Positions 1 through 9,365 of a stretch of DNA of 50,390 nt are shown here, in pieces. Below the pieces are notes generated by a model. The model was not told where the DNA came from and did not search any database. It saw only the letters and a program-made list of their open reading frames with translations. This stretch comes from Achromobacter sp. RTa (GTDB lineage Bacteria > Pseudomonadota > Gammaproteobacteria > Burkholderiales > Burkholderiaceae_B), in contig NZ_JPYO01000005.1 in the NCBI RefSeq assembly GCF_000757485.1, positions 1-50,390 of the forward strand, written 5' to 3'. How positions within the stretch are numbered: position 1 is the stretch's first letter; every line of letters starts with the position of its first letter. The position numbers and the translations under genes are program-made.

Positions 1-76
1 CCATGTCCCCGGTCCATACACTGCGCCGCCTTGGGGCGGCCCGGCGGCGGCGCGGCTATTCTTCTGTGGGTCCCTA

Positions 77-105
77 GGCTGCGCACGCGTTGCGTGCTTG
101 CAGCC
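77..105 (+). other. Hairpin in the pgsA leader
   Basis: A 12-nt left arm at 77-88 pairs with 92-97 and 100-105 across a 2-nt bulge, with a GTT loop. No T-run follows, so it is not a standard terminator. It could be the 3' end structure of the gene upstream of the window or a leader structure of pgsA. The rest of 1-150 shows no recognisable gene. A frame open from position 3 ends at TAG 75-77, but I cannot assign it. Confidence 0.35.
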
Positions 106-150
106 CCTCGGAGGCGCTTCGGGGGGAGCTTGATGTAGCATACGGACACT

Positions 151-723
151 ATGCCAATTAACGTACCCATTATCCTGACATGGCTGCGCATCGCCATGAT
201 TCCGCTGGTGGTCGGGCTGTTCTACTTGCCCGACAGCTGGATGTCCGTGCCTACGCGCGACACCCTGGCTGCCTGGGCCTTCATCATCGCGGCCCTGACC
301 GACTGGTTCGACGGCTGGCTGGCCCGCCGCTGGAACCAGACGTCCGCGTTCGGCGCTTTTCTCGATCCCGTGGCCGACAAGCTGATGGTTTGCGCCGCGC
401 TGATCGTCCTGCTGGATCTCAGCCGCGTCGACGCCTTCATCTCGCTGATCATCATCGGCCGGGAAATCACGATTTCCGCCCTGCGCGAATGGATGGCCAA
501 GATCGGCGCCAGCGCCAGCGTGGCGGTGCATCGATTGGGTAAATTCAAGACGGCCGCGCAGATGGTCGCCATTCCCTGCCTGCTGTACAACCAGCCGGTC
601 TACGGTGTCAGCACCAAGTTGCTGGGCGATGTGCTGATCGTCGTCGCGGCTGTGCTGACGGTGTGGTCCATGCTGTATTACCTGCAACGCGCCTGGCCCG
701 CCATCCGCGAAAAAGCGCTGTAG
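151..723 (+). CDS. pgsA: CDP-diacylglycerol--glycerol-3-phosphate 3-phosphatidyltransferase
   Basis: Integral membrane enzyme that makes phosphatidylglycerophosphate from CDP-diacylglycerol and glycerol-3-phosphate, the committed step to phosphatidylglycerol and cardiolipin. The 190-aa length is normal for PgsA. The CDP-alcohol phosphotransferase signature is visible around residues 50-75: DWFDGWLARR followed by GAFLDPVADK, giving the D-G-x2-A-R-x8-G-x3-D-x3-D pattern of the family. The protein starts MPINVPIILTWLRI, matching the typical N-terminus with a first membrane segment near residues 5-25. The start at 151 is the first ATG of the frame. In relatives this gene usually follows uvrC, which would lie upstream of the window. 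The call rests on sequence signature and length and is firm. Confidence 0.95.
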   Translation: MPINVPIILTWLRIAMIPLVVGLFYLPDSWMSVPTRDTLAAWAFIIAALTDWFDGWLARRWNQTSAFGAFLDPVADKLMVCAALIVLLDLSRVDAFISLIIIGREITISALREWMAKIGASASVAVHRLGKFKTAAQMVAIPCLLYNQPVYGVSTKLLGDVLIVVAAVLTVWSMLYYLQRAWPAIREKAL

Positions 724-838
724 CACCGGGGTTCGCCCCGAAATACCAGAATGCGGCCTCCGGACCCGGACGCCGCCGGAGACAACCCGCGCGGCGCCGC
801 AGGCGCCCGCACCTTGCCGCCGCCCGCGGCCTTTTGCG

Positions 839-2143
839 ATGAATACCGCTGCGAATACCCTGGCCATGGACGCCGCCGTCCGCCGGCGCGATTGGAAGAT
901 CATCCTGCTGATCGGGGTGGCGCATGCCTCCTCGCACTTTTTCCAGCTGGTGCTGCCGTCGCTATACGTCTCCCTGGGCAACGAGTTCGGCCTGGACTTC
1001 GCGCGGCTGGGGCTGCTGGTTTCCACCTTCTATGTGGTGTCGGGCATCGGGCAGGCGTCTTCGGGCTTCGTGGTCGATCGCATCGGCGCGCGGCCGGTGC
1101 TGTGGTTCGGGTTGGCGTGCTTCGTGCTGTCGGGCCTGCTGATCGGCTCGGCCACGGGCTACGCGATGCTGATCGCGGCGGCGGTGGTGGGCGGCGTCGG
1201 CAATTCGGTGTTCCATCCGGCCGACTATTCCATCATCAACCATCGCATCACCGCGCCGCGGCTGGGGCACGCTTTTTCCACGCACGGGCTGACGGGCAAC
1301 CTGGGCTGGGCGCTCACCCCCGTTTTCATCACGACCATCACCTTGCTGGCCGACTGGCGGGCGGCGGCCTACAGCGCCGCCGGTCTGGTGGCGCTGGTGC
1401 TGCTCTTGACCGTGCTGGGACGGGACCTGCTCGGCGGCCCGCTGCCGCAGGACGGCCAGACGGATGCCGCGGCCGGCAAACCCGCCGCCAAGCCGGCCGC
1501 CAAGCCGCAGGAGGGCGTGCTGACCACCCTGGCGACGCTGCTGTCCAAGCCTGCGCTGTGGGGCGCTTTCCTGTTCTTCGCCTGCACCTCCATCGCCTTG
1601 TCGTCGGTGCAGAACTACACCATTCCGCTCCTGGGCCAGCTGTACGACCTGTCCAAGGTCGCCGCCAGCTCGGCGCTGTCGGGCTATATGGTGGCCTCCG
1701 CGGTCGGCATGGCCGCGGGCGGCTTCCTCGTGTCGGCCAATCCGCGCACCGAGCGCACCGTCATGGTGGCGCTGATCCTGGCGGGCCTGACCCTGGTCGT
1801 CCTGGCCCTGGGCCTGGTGCCTGCGGTGCTGGCCGCGCCCGTGGTCGCCCTGGCGGGCTTCTGCTCCGGCGTGGCGGCGCCCTCGCGCGACATGCTGATC
1901 CGCCGCGTGACGCCCAAGGGCTCTACCGGATCCGTCTATGGGCTGGTCTATTCCGGCATGGACGTGGGCTCGGCCCTTGGGCCGCTGGCCTTCGGCCTGC
2001 TGCTGGACGCCGGCCTGCGCCAGGGCCCCTGGGTGGGCGCGGGCGTGGCCTTTGCCGCCGCGGCCCTGCTGGCCCAATGGATCGCCGTGCAGGCGCGGCG
2101 GGCAGAGCCTGCCGCCGCGAGCGGAGCGGCGGCGCGTTCCTGA
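839..2143 (+). CDS. MFS exporter, fosmidomycin-resistance (Fsr)-like
   Basis: A 434-aa major facilitator protein with about 12 hydrophobic segments and a charged cytoplasmic loop near residues 205-225, rich in Ala, Lys and Pro (GKPAAKPAAKPQEG). The stretch VGNSVFHPADYSIINHRI resembles the Fsr/YfcJ-type drug exporters, in which an H-P-A-x-Y motif in the first half is typical. The substrate cannot be read from the sequence. The start at 839 is chosen because the hydrophobic part begins about 30 residues later; an ATG at 866 (MDAAVRRRDW) is an alternative. It follows pgsA by 115 bp and probably has its own promoter. The low-complexity linker is the only oddity. Confidence 0.8.
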   Translation: MNTAANTLAMDAAVRRRDWKIILLIGVAHASSHFFQLVLPSLYVSLGNEFGLDFARLGLLVSTFYVVSGIGQASSGFVVDRIGARPVLWFGLACFVLSGLLIGSATGYAMLIAAAVVGGVGNSVFHPADYSIINHRITAPRLGHAFSTHGLTGNLGWALTPVFITTITLLADWRAAAYSAAGLVALVLLLTVLGRDLLGGPLPQDGQTDAAAGKPAAKPAAKPQEGVLTTLATLLSKPALWGAFLFFACTSIALSSVQNYTIPLLGQLYDLSKVAASSALSGYMVASAVGMAAGGFLVSANPRTERTVMVALILAGLTLVVLALGLVPAVLAAPVVALAGFCSGVAAPSRDMLIRRVTPKGSTGSVYGLVYSGMDVGSALGPLAFGLLLDAGLRQGPWVGAGVAFAAAALLAQWIAVQARRAEPAAASGAAARS

Positions 2144-2206
2144 ACCTTGCGGGCGGGCCGCGCCGCCGTTTGACGCGGCGCAAGGCCTGGACGGTTTCAG
2201 CCTGAT

Positions 2207-2237
2207 GTAATAACCATATGAATGAAGAGGTTATTAC
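2207..2237. promoter_or_regulatory. Perfect 9-bp inverted repeat just upstream of the peroxidase gene
   Basis: GTAATAACC at 2207-2215 and GGTTATTAC at 2229-2237 form a perfect dyad with a 13-bp spacer, ending 3 bp before the AGGAG ribosome-binding site of the cytochrome c peroxidase gene. It is AT-rich against a GC-rich background. It could be a repressor operator or an mRNA hairpin near the ribosome-binding site. No T-run follows the right arm. Confidence 0.5.
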
Positions 2238-2250
2238 CCAGGAGAAGCAC

Positions 2251-3252
2251 ATGAATAAGGCAAGCGCATTGCTGGCGGCGGGGATCGCCTTGGCCTGTTG
2301 GAACCCTTTGGCGTCGGCGGCCTCGCAGGAACCGATACAGCCGGTGGAACCGGCCGTCATCAAGGAACCGGCCAAGGTGGAACTTGGCAAGAAGCTGTTT
2401 TTCGACCCGCGCCTGTCGCGGTCCGGCGCGATTTCCTGCAATTCCTGCCATAACCTCGCCATGGGCGGATCGGACAACCTCAAGGCGTCCATCGGCCACA
2501 AATGGCAGCAGGGCTCGATCAATTCGCCCACGGTGCTCAACTCCAGCCTGAATATCGCCCAGTTCTGGGACGGCCGCGCCAAGGACCTGCGCGAGCAGGC
2601 GGGCGGCCCGATCGCCAATCCCATGGAAATGGCTTCCACGCACGAACTGGCCATCCAGGTCCTGAACTCCATTCCGGGCTACCGGGCGGAATTCAAGCAG
2701 GTTTTCGGCAAGGACCGGATCACGATCGACGAGGTGACGGGCGCGCTGGCCGCGTTCGAGGAAACGCTGGTGACGCCCAACTCACGGTTCGACCAATGGC
2801 TGCGCGGCGACAAGAAGGCGCTGACTGTGCGTGAGGCGGCCGGCTACGAGCTCTTCAAGAACAGCGGTTGCGTTGCATGCCACAACGGCGTGGCGGTGGG
2901 CGGCAATTCGTTCCAGAAAATGGGCCTGGTCGCGCCCTACCAGACGGCGAACAAGGCCGAAGGCCGCGCCGCCGTCACGGGCAAGGATGCCGACCGCTTC
3001 AACTTCAAGGTGCCTACGTTGCGCAACGTGGCGCTGACCTATCCGTACTTCCATGACGGCGAGGCGGCCACGCTGACGCAGGCGGTGGACGTGATGGGCC
3101 GGCTGCAGCTGGGCCGGACCTTCACGCCGGACGAGAACGCTCAGATCGTGGCCTTCCTGAAAACGCTGACGGGCGACCAGCCGGCGATCCAGTACCCGGT
3201 GCTGCCGCCGTCGGAGGACGATACGCCCAGGCCCGAACCCTTCCTGAAGTAG
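2251..3252 (+). CDS. ccpA: Di-haem cytochrome c peroxidase (CcpA/MauG family), periplasmic
   Basis: Reduces hydrogen peroxide to water in the periplasm with electrons from small c-type cytochromes. The mature protein has two haem c sites: CNSCH (low-potential, about residue 68) and CVACH (high-potential, about residue 211). These and a length of 333 aa fit bacterial di-haem peroxidases. An N-terminal signal peptide is clear (MNKASALLAAGIALACWNPL, then ASAASQEP). The start at 2251 is preferred over an in-frame ATG at 2218 because AGGAG lies at 2240-2244 and the signal peptide begins there. It stands alone between an MFS gene and convergent queF, 15 bp from the queF stop. The dyad at 2207-2237 may regulate it. 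Distinguishing a peroxidase from a MauG-type enzyme would need the axial ligand of the second haem. Confidence 0.9.
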   Translation: MNKASALLAAGIALACWNPLASAASQEPIQPVEPAVIKEPAKVELGKKLFFDPRLSRSGAISCNSCHNLAMGGSDNLKASIGHKWQQGSINSPTVLNSSLNIAQFWDGRAKDLREQAGGPIANPMEMASTHELAIQVLNSIPGYRAEFKQVFGKDRITIDEVTGALAAFEETLVTPNSRFDQWLRGDKKALTVREAAGYELFKNSGCVACHNGVAVGGNSFQKMGLVAPYQTANKAEGRAAVTGKDADRFNFKVPTLRNVALTYPYFHDGEAATLTQAVDVMGRLQLGRTFTPDENAQIVAFLKTLTGDQPAIQYPVLPPSEDDTPRPEPFLK

Positions 3253-3267
3253 CGGGCGCGGGGACGG

Positions 3268-4092
3268 CTACTGGCGGACGGTGCGCAAGTCCGCCGGAGG
3301 CCCTGCCTCGAAGTTGCTGCGCCAGGGGTTGATGTCCAGGCCGCCCCGGCGGGTGTAGCGCGCGTAGACCGTCAACTGCTCGGGCCGGCAGGCCTGCATG
3401 ATGTCGGTGTAGATGCGCTCGACGCAATGCTCGTGGAATTCCGCATGCTGGCGGAACGACACGATATAGCGCAGCAGCGATTCGCGGTCTATGGGCGCGC
3501 CGCGGTAGCGGATCTGCACGCTGGCCCAGTCGGGCTGGCCCGTCACGGGGCAGTTCGATTTCAGCAGGCGCGATGCCAGCGTTTCCTCGACCGGATCGCC
3601 GGGCCGCGTGCGCAGCACTTCCGGCGCCGGCTCGTAGGTATCGATCTCGATGTCGAGCTTATCGATATAGACGCCGTCCAGTTCGCCCATCTGCAATTCG
3701 GAGAAACGCTGGGGCAGGAAGAAGTCCAGCCCCACGGGGGCGCCGGCGGCGGCGCTCAGATCGCGCTCCAGCCGGCCGCGCAACGCGGCCGAATTGACCA
3801 GCCGTGTCTGGTTGAACGAATTCAGATAAAGCTTGAAGGACTTGGACTCGATGATGTTGGGGCTGTCCGCCGGCACCGAGAACGTGGCCATGGCGATGCG
3901 GGGCTTGCCCTTGGCGTCCAGCCACGACAGCTCGTAGGCGTTCCACAGGTCCACGCCCTTGAAGGGCAGCTTGCCCTCGGCGAGGTTCAGGGCGGCCCGG
4001 TTGTGCGAGCGCGCGATGGGGAAGAGCAGCGTCGGGTCGTACTGCGAAACGTAGGACACGCTCTGGCCGAGCGGACCGTGGGACAAGGTCAT
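3268..4092 (-). CDS. queF: NADPH-dependent 7-cyano-7-deazaguanine reductase
   Basis: Reduces preQ0 to preQ1 in the queuosine tRNA-modification pathway; cytoplasmic. The 274-aa length is that of the long, two-domain QueF type. The QueF motif [15 protein letters not shown] lies near residues 82-96 and binds NADPH. The catalytic cysteine is Cys181 in [11 protein letters not shown], and the substrate-binding HEHCVERI stretch follows in the C-terminal domain. The ATG at 4092 is chosen ([10 protein letters not shown]) because it matches the family N-terminus. The frame is open upstream to 4254, but that part is AT-richer and carries isocitrate lyase regulatory sequence. No other queuosine gene lies nearby. 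Confidence 0.95.
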   Translation of the reverse strand: MTLSHGPLGQSVSYVSQYDPTLLFPIARSHNRAALNLAEGKLPFKGVDLWNAYELSWLDAKGKPRIAMATFSVPADSPNIIESKSFKLYLNSFNQTRLVNSAALRGRLERDLSAAAGAPVGLDFFLPQRFSELQMGELDGVYIDKLDIEIDTYEPAPEVLRTRPGDPVEETLASRLLKSNCPVTGQPDWASVQIRYRGAPIDRESLLRYIVSFRQHAEFHEHCVERIYTDIMQACRPEQLTVYARYTRRGGLDINPWRSNFEAGPPADLRTVRQ

Positions 4093-4235
4093 GGCGGAAT
4101 CACGGAAAACAGGGGAATGGACGCATTGTAGGCCGTCGGCGGAGTACGAATTTTTGCATTGTGAAATGTAACCTTCGCCATATGAAAGTGCCTGCTGCGT
4201 AGCAGCGCCAGGCCATTTCACAGATGACAATTGCG

Positions 4236-4250
4236 TTTCGTGATACGAAA
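4236..4250. promoter_or_regulatory. Palindrome TTTCGT-GAT-ACGAAA upstream of aceA
   Basis: Perfect 6-bp arms around a 3-bp centre, in the 322-bp AT-rich space between queF and aceA. Its size and form resemble operators of IclR-family regulators, which is an inference from shape only. It lies 165 bp upstream of the aceA start codon. Confidence 0.5.
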
Positions 4251-4291
4251 TCAAGTTTATAAGTGGCTGATTTTAATGGATAATATTTTTC

Positions 4292-4305
4292 GTCTTGTAT
4301 AAGAC
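4292..4305. promoter_or_regulatory. Near-palindrome GTCTTGTATAAGAC upstream of aceA
   Basis: A 14-bp site with one mismatch between its 7-bp arms, 110 bp upstream of the aceA start. The TCTT-N4-AAGA form is typical of GntR-family (FCD subgroup) operators that control C2/C3 carbon metabolism genes. Together with the site at 4236-4250 it suggests dual control of the glyoxylate shunt. A TAATAT hexamer at 4281-4286 could be a -10 element, but no convincing -35 goes with it. Confidence 0.45.
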
Positions 4306-4414
4306 ATAAGCTCACCTTGCTCTGCAGCAGAGACTTAGACTTTCTCCAACGATTCACGCAATGCAAGACGCGAATCCTTTGAAGTCTTTCCCATCACTGA
4401 CCAGGAGCATCACC

Positions 4415-5734
<1,320 letters not shown>

Positions 5735-5787
5735 TCGAGGATCGCAACAAGTTTGTGCGGTTGTAGTTGCTGTTGTAGGGTGGATTT

Positions 5788-5814
5788 GGGTGCCTCCGGG
5801 CACCCTTTTTTTTT
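5788..5814 (+). terminator. Rho-independent terminator of aceA
   Basis: Stem GGGTGCC / GGCACCC (5788-5794 / 5799-5805) with a TCCG loop, followed by nine T residues at 5806-5814. Confidence 0.92.
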
Positions 5815-5895
5815 GCCTGGATTTACTTAAAGCCCGAAGAACGCCGTGTACACCAGGCGTTCCTCCACGATGCGTCGCCGCCAGCCCGCCGAAAG

Positions 5896-7332
5896 CTACT
5901 CCGCGACCGCGGGAGCTCCGCCCAGCGCGGCCAGGCAGTCGTCCAACGGAGGGATGCCTTGCGCCAGCGCTTCGACCGTTGCGGCATCGACCCTGGCCAA
6001 GGGGGGAATCTCGGCCAGCACGCGCACGTTGCCGAACCGTTCGATGGCTTCCTTGTTGCCGGCCGAGAGCGGCCCGCTCATGATGACGCCCAGCACCGGG
6101 ATGCCGCGGCGCCTGAGCGCCTCCAGGCTGAGCAGGGTATGGTTGATGGTGCCCAGCCCGCTGCGCGCCGCCAGGACCACGGGCATATCCAGCCGCGCGA
6201 TCAGGTCGATCATCATGTGAGTGTCGTCGATGGGCACGTAGAGCCCGCCGGCCCCTTCCACGATCAGCGGCGCCTGGCTGGGGGGCGGCACGATGCTGGT
6301 GGCGTCGACGACGGCGTCTTCGAGCGTGGCCGCGGCCCAGGGAGACAAGGGCGCCTGCAGCACATACGCGGGCAGGTGCAGGCGTTCCGGAGGCAGCCCG
6401 GCCAATTGCGCCACGGTTTCCGTGTCGCCCGGCTCTTCCGACACGCCCGTCTGCACCGGTTTCCAATAGTCGGCGTTCCAGGCGCGCGCCAGGATGGCGG
6501 AGACGAGCGTCTTGCCGATGCCCGTATCGGTGCCGGTCACGAACACCCCCGCGGGGCGCGAATCAGATTTTTTCCACATGCCATAGGCCAGGTGATACGT
6601 CACCGTGGCTCCTTGTTCGTCAAACGCCGCCAGCACCCGGCGCAACCCGGCGGCGCTGAGCGGCTTGCTTCCCGGCGCCGGGGTGGTGGCGCCTATGCCC
6701 TTCAGGCCTTTCAAAAAATGCAGACCGTCAGGATGATTATGTAGCAGCCGTTCCGCGCGCACGCCACCCGCCAGATTGCCCATGTCCGGATGGATGGCGG
6801 CCGCGGGCGGATAGGCCGGCGTGGCCGCGTCCAGGCGGGCCGCGGCATGGGCCGCCCGCCACTCATGGAAGGTGTCCGCGGCCAGGGTCGCCACCGCCAG
6901 GCGGCCGCCGGGGGCCAGCAGCGAGGCCAGCCGGCCCAGGCCGGCGTTCAGGTCGGAAAACCATTGCACCGCCAGGCTGGAGCAGATCAGGTCATAGCCG
7001 CCGGGCAGGCCTTCGGGGTATTCGCCGTCCAGCAGCTGGTAGCGGACGATTCCGGGCAAGGGCGGCTGGCGCCGCGCCGCCTCCAGCATGCCGGGGGCGA
7101 TGTCGGTCACCGTCCAGTCGGCGGGTCCGAGGCGGCGCGCCAGCGCTCGCGTCAGCAGACCCGTGCCGCAGCCGATTTCCAGGATGCGCGGGAACCGGGG
7201 CAGCGGCAGCAAGGCGATATCGCCAGCCAGCCGTTCCGCCGCGATGCGCTGCACGGGCGCGTGGTCATCGTAGTGCCGGGACGCCGCGCCGAAGCGCGCG
7301 CCAACCTGCGCGTTGCGCCGTGCCTGCGTCAT
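5896..7332 (-). CDS. bioC-bioD: BioC-BioD fusion: malonyl-ACP O-methyltransferase / dethiobiotin synthetase
   Basis: One uninterrupted 478-aa frame carries two biotin enzymes. Residues 1 to about 255 are BioC: the N-terminus resembles BioC (FGAASRHYDDHAPVQ), LEIGCGTGLL at 51-60 is the SAM-binding motif I, and VTYHLAYGMWKK is the typical BioC end. Residues 261-478 are BioD: TGTDTGIGKT at 266-275 is the ATP-binding loop, then WKPVQTG and EGAGGLYVP. BioC methylates malonyl-ACP to start pimelate synthesis; BioD makes dethiobiotin from DAPA, CO2 and ATP. The start is the ATG at 7332, overlapping the bioH stop in ATGA, which implies translational coupling. The enzymes act at opposite ends of the pathway, so the fusion probably serves co-expression rather than channelling. 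The linker is only about five residues. Confidence 0.9.
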   Translation of the reverse strand: MTQARRNAQVGARFGAASRHYDDHAPVQRIAAERLAGDIALLPLPRFPRILEIGCGTGLLTRALARRLGPADWTVTDIAPGMLEAARRQPPLPGIVRYQLLDGEYPEGLPGGYDLICSSLAVQWFSDLNAGLGRLASLLAPGGRLAVATLAADTFHEWRAAHAAARLDAATPAYPPAAAIHPDMGNLAGGVRAERLLHNHPDGLHFLKGLKGIGATTPAPGSKPLSAAGLRRVLAAFDEQGATVTYHLAYGMWKKSDSRPAGVFVTGTDTGIGKTLVSAILARAWNADYWKPVQTGVSEEPGDTETVAQLAGLPPERLHLPAYVLQAPLSPWAAATLEDAVVDATSIVPPPSQAPLIVEGAGGLYVPIDDTHMMIDLIARLDMPVVLAARSGLGTINHTLLSLEALRRRGIPVLGVIMSGPLSAGNKEAIERFGNVRVLAEIPPLARVDAATVEALAQGIPPLDDCLAALGGAPAVAE

Positions 7333-8009
7333 GCTTGCGGCGCCACGCGGGAAACGAAGGCGCGGATGCGCGCGGCGCACCACGGCGCGTCGGAAACGGG
7401 CAGCAGGTGCCCGCCGCGTTCGCGCCAGCACAGCTCGCCGGAGGGGCGTCCCGCGAACAGCGCCCGCGTCATCGGAGCGGGGACGATGGGATCCTCTACG
7501 CCGGCCAGGGCCAGCAGCGGCACGGGTAGCGCGGCCAGAGCAGCGCGCCGGTCGTCGTCTCGCAGGGCATGCAGGTCGCGGCCGAGGGGTTCGACCCGGG
7601 GAGCCCCGAACGGCGACGCCGCGCCGCAGCGCTGGCGGAAATCGCGCAGCACCGCCGCCGGGTCCGCCGACAAACGCTTGATCATGCGGTCCAGCATGCG
7701 GGCGGGCACGCCCTCATCGAAGCCGGGCGCGGCGGCGAAGCGCGGGAAGCCGTTGATGGAAACCAGGCCCAGGCAGGCCTGCGGCAATTGGCGCAGCAGC
7801 CGCAGCGCGCCCAGCGAGTGGCCGATGGCGATCACTGGGCCCGAGACGTGCGCCTCTTGCTCCGGGCCGAAGTAGCCTGCGTCGAAGACGGCCTGCGGCC
7901 AGTCGTCCAGCTCGGCGCGCAGCGTCGTCCAGACCGAAGCGTCGAAGGCCCATCCGTGGACGAAGAGCAGGGTGGGGCGCGCCGGCGGCGCCGGGACGGG
8001 GCCGGGCAT
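7329..8009 (-). CDS. bioH: Pimeloyl-ACP methyl ester carboxylesterase, BioH-type alpha/beta hydrolase
   Basis: Removes the methyl group from pimeloyl-ACP methyl ester, undoing the BioC disguise before BioF acts. It is 226 aa, slightly shorter than E. coli BioH. HGWAFDASVW near residue 17 forms the oxyanion-hole region. The nucleophile elbow is GHSLGA, with acid GVEDPIVP and histidine GGHLLP completing the triad. The start ATG at 8009 shares one base with the bioF stop (TGATG), and its end overlaps the bioC start by 4 bp. The order bioF-bioH-bioCD therefore looks like a tightly coupled operon. Pimeloyl-ester hydrolases are diverse (BioH, BioG, BioK, BioJ, BioV); assignment to BioH in the strict sense is by context. 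Confidence 0.85.
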   Translation of the reverse strand: MPGPVPAPPARPTLLFVHGWAFDASVWTTLRAELDDWPQAVFDAGYFGPEQEAHVSGPVIAIGHSLGALRLLRQLPQACLGLVSINGFPRFAAAPGFDEGVPARMLDRMIKRLSADPAAVLRDFRQRCGAASPFGAPRVEPLGRDLHALRDDDRRAALAALPVPLLALAGVEDPIVPAPMTRALFAGRPSGELCWRERGGHLLPVSDAPWCAARIRAFVSRVAPQA

Positions 8010-9196
8010 CACGCCAGCACCGCGGCAAAGCCGTCGATCAGCCGGGAGACGTCGGCGTCCCGGTGCGCGGCGCTGAGCGTGACGCGCAGGCGGCTGGTGC
8101 CGGCGGGCACGGTGGGCGGGCGGATCGCCACGGCCAGCAGGCCGCGCTGCTCCAGTCCGGCCGCCATCTCCAGCGCGCGCGCTTCGTCGCCGACGAGCGC
8201 CGGCACGATCTGGGTGGAGGAAGCGCCGGTGTCCAGCCCCATTTCCCGCAGGGCGGCGCGCAGGCGGTCCCCGGCGGCCGCCAGGCGGGCGCGCTCGTGA
8301 TCCATCGCGGGGACCAGGTCCAGCGCCGCGTCCATGGCGCCCAGCACGGCGGGCGGCAGCGCCGTCGTGTAGATGAAGCCCGAGCAGGCATTGAGCAGGT
8401 AGTCGCACAGGGCGCGCGAGCCGGCGACATAGGCGCCGAACCCGCCCAGCGCCTTGCTGAACGTGCCCATCGCCAGGTCGATCCGCCCCGGCGCCAGGCC
8501 CGCCAGGCCCATCCCGCCCGGGCCGAGCACGCCGGTGGCGTGCGCTTCGTCCAGGTAGACGAACGCCTGGTAGCGGTCGGCCAGGCCGGCCAGGCGCGCC
8601 ACGTCGGTCCGGTCTCCGTCCATGCTGAACACGCTTTCCGTGACGATGAAGCGGGAGACGGGCTTGCCCGGCTGCGCATCGGCCCGCGCCGCCATCAGGC
8701 TTTCCAGGTGGTCCAGGTCGTTGTGCCGGAACCGGATCTGCCTGACGCCGGCCGCCTGGCACCCGTGGTGCAGGCTGGCGTGGTTGAGTTTGTCGGCGTA
8801 GAGCTCGACGTCGCCCTGGCTGGCGGCCGCCCGCAGCAGCGCGGGCAGCACGGCGGCGTTGGCCTGCCAGCCCGAGGCCAGCAGCAACGCGGCTTCCGTG
8901 CCTTTCAGGCGGGCGAGCTTGGCTTCCACCTGCTCGTGCAGGTCCAGGTTGCCGCAGACCAGGCGCGAGGCCTGGGCGCCGGCCCCGTGGCGGGCCGCCC
9001 ATTCGCGGGCGCGTTCGACCAGCAGCGGATGCCGGGCCAGGCCGAGATAGTCGTTACTGGAGAAGTTCAGGATAGGCGCGCCGCCCAGCACGATGTGTCC
9101 GGGAGCAGCGGCGGTGGCCGTGCGCAGGCGGCGGCGCACGCGGCGCGCTTCCGCACGCGCCAATTCGGAGGTAAACAGTGAATCCAGCTTTGACAT
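8009..9196 (-). CDS. bioF: 8-amino-7-oxononanoate synthase
   Basis: PLP-dependent condensation of pimeloyl-ACP with L-alanine, giving KAPA. It is 395 aa, the normal length. NFSSNDYLGLARHP near residue 50 is the family N-terminal motif; YLDEAHATGVLGPGG holds the cofactor Asp and His; TFSKALGGFGAY contains the PLP lysine. The start at 9196 (MSKLDSLFTSEL) is chosen because it matches family N-termini. The frame is open up to 9367, but that segment is the bioA/bioF divergent promoter region. First gene of the minus-strand bio operon. I looked for BirA-type or BioR-type operators in 9197-9365 and did not recognise one. Confidence 0.95.
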   Translation of the reverse strand: MSKLDSLFTSELARAEARRVRRRLRTATAAAPGHIVLGGAPILNFSSNDYLGLARHPLLVERAREWAARHGAGAQASRLVCGNLDLHEQVEAKLARLKGTEAALLLASGWQANAAVLPALLRAAASQGDVELYADKLNHASLHHGCQAAGVRQIRFRHNDLDHLESLMAARADAQPGKPVSRFIVTESVFSMDGDRTDVARLAGLADRYQAFVYLDEAHATGVLGPGGMGLAGLAPGRIDLAMGTFSKALGGFGAYVAGSRALCDYLLNACSGFIYTTALPPAVLGAMDAALDLVPAMDHERARLAAAGDRLRAALREMGLDTGASSTQIVPALVGDEARALEMAAGLEQRGLLAVAIRPPTVPAGTSRLRVTLSAAHRDADVSRLIDGFAAVLA

Positions 9197-9365
9197 CGGC
9201 CCATCCGGCGGCAGCCCGGCCAGGGCCTGCGCGAAGCGCCAATTGGTGCAAGCAGGTCCTCGGCCAGGCCGTAGAATGCGGGCCATTGTAGTGGAGGCGG
9301 ACGCCGCCCTCTCCCGGCAGCGCCGGGGCGGGCGCCACGGGCCGCCGGTTTTCAGGAGGTAATCC

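Noticed and set aside
3..77. Short frame before pgsA as the 3' end of uvrC
   Set aside because: Open from the window edge to TAG at 75-77, but the Arg-rich reading does not resemble a UvrC C-terminus; not enough sequence to decide.
751..2205. A 484-codon frame overlapping the MFS exporter on the same strand
   Set aside because: Arg/Gly/Pro-rich with no membrane segments; the frame at 839-2143 reads as a normal MFS protein.
9197..9365. BirA or BioR operator between bioF and bioA
   Set aside because: Searched by eye for TTGTAAACC-type and TTATMKATAA-type motifs; none found.
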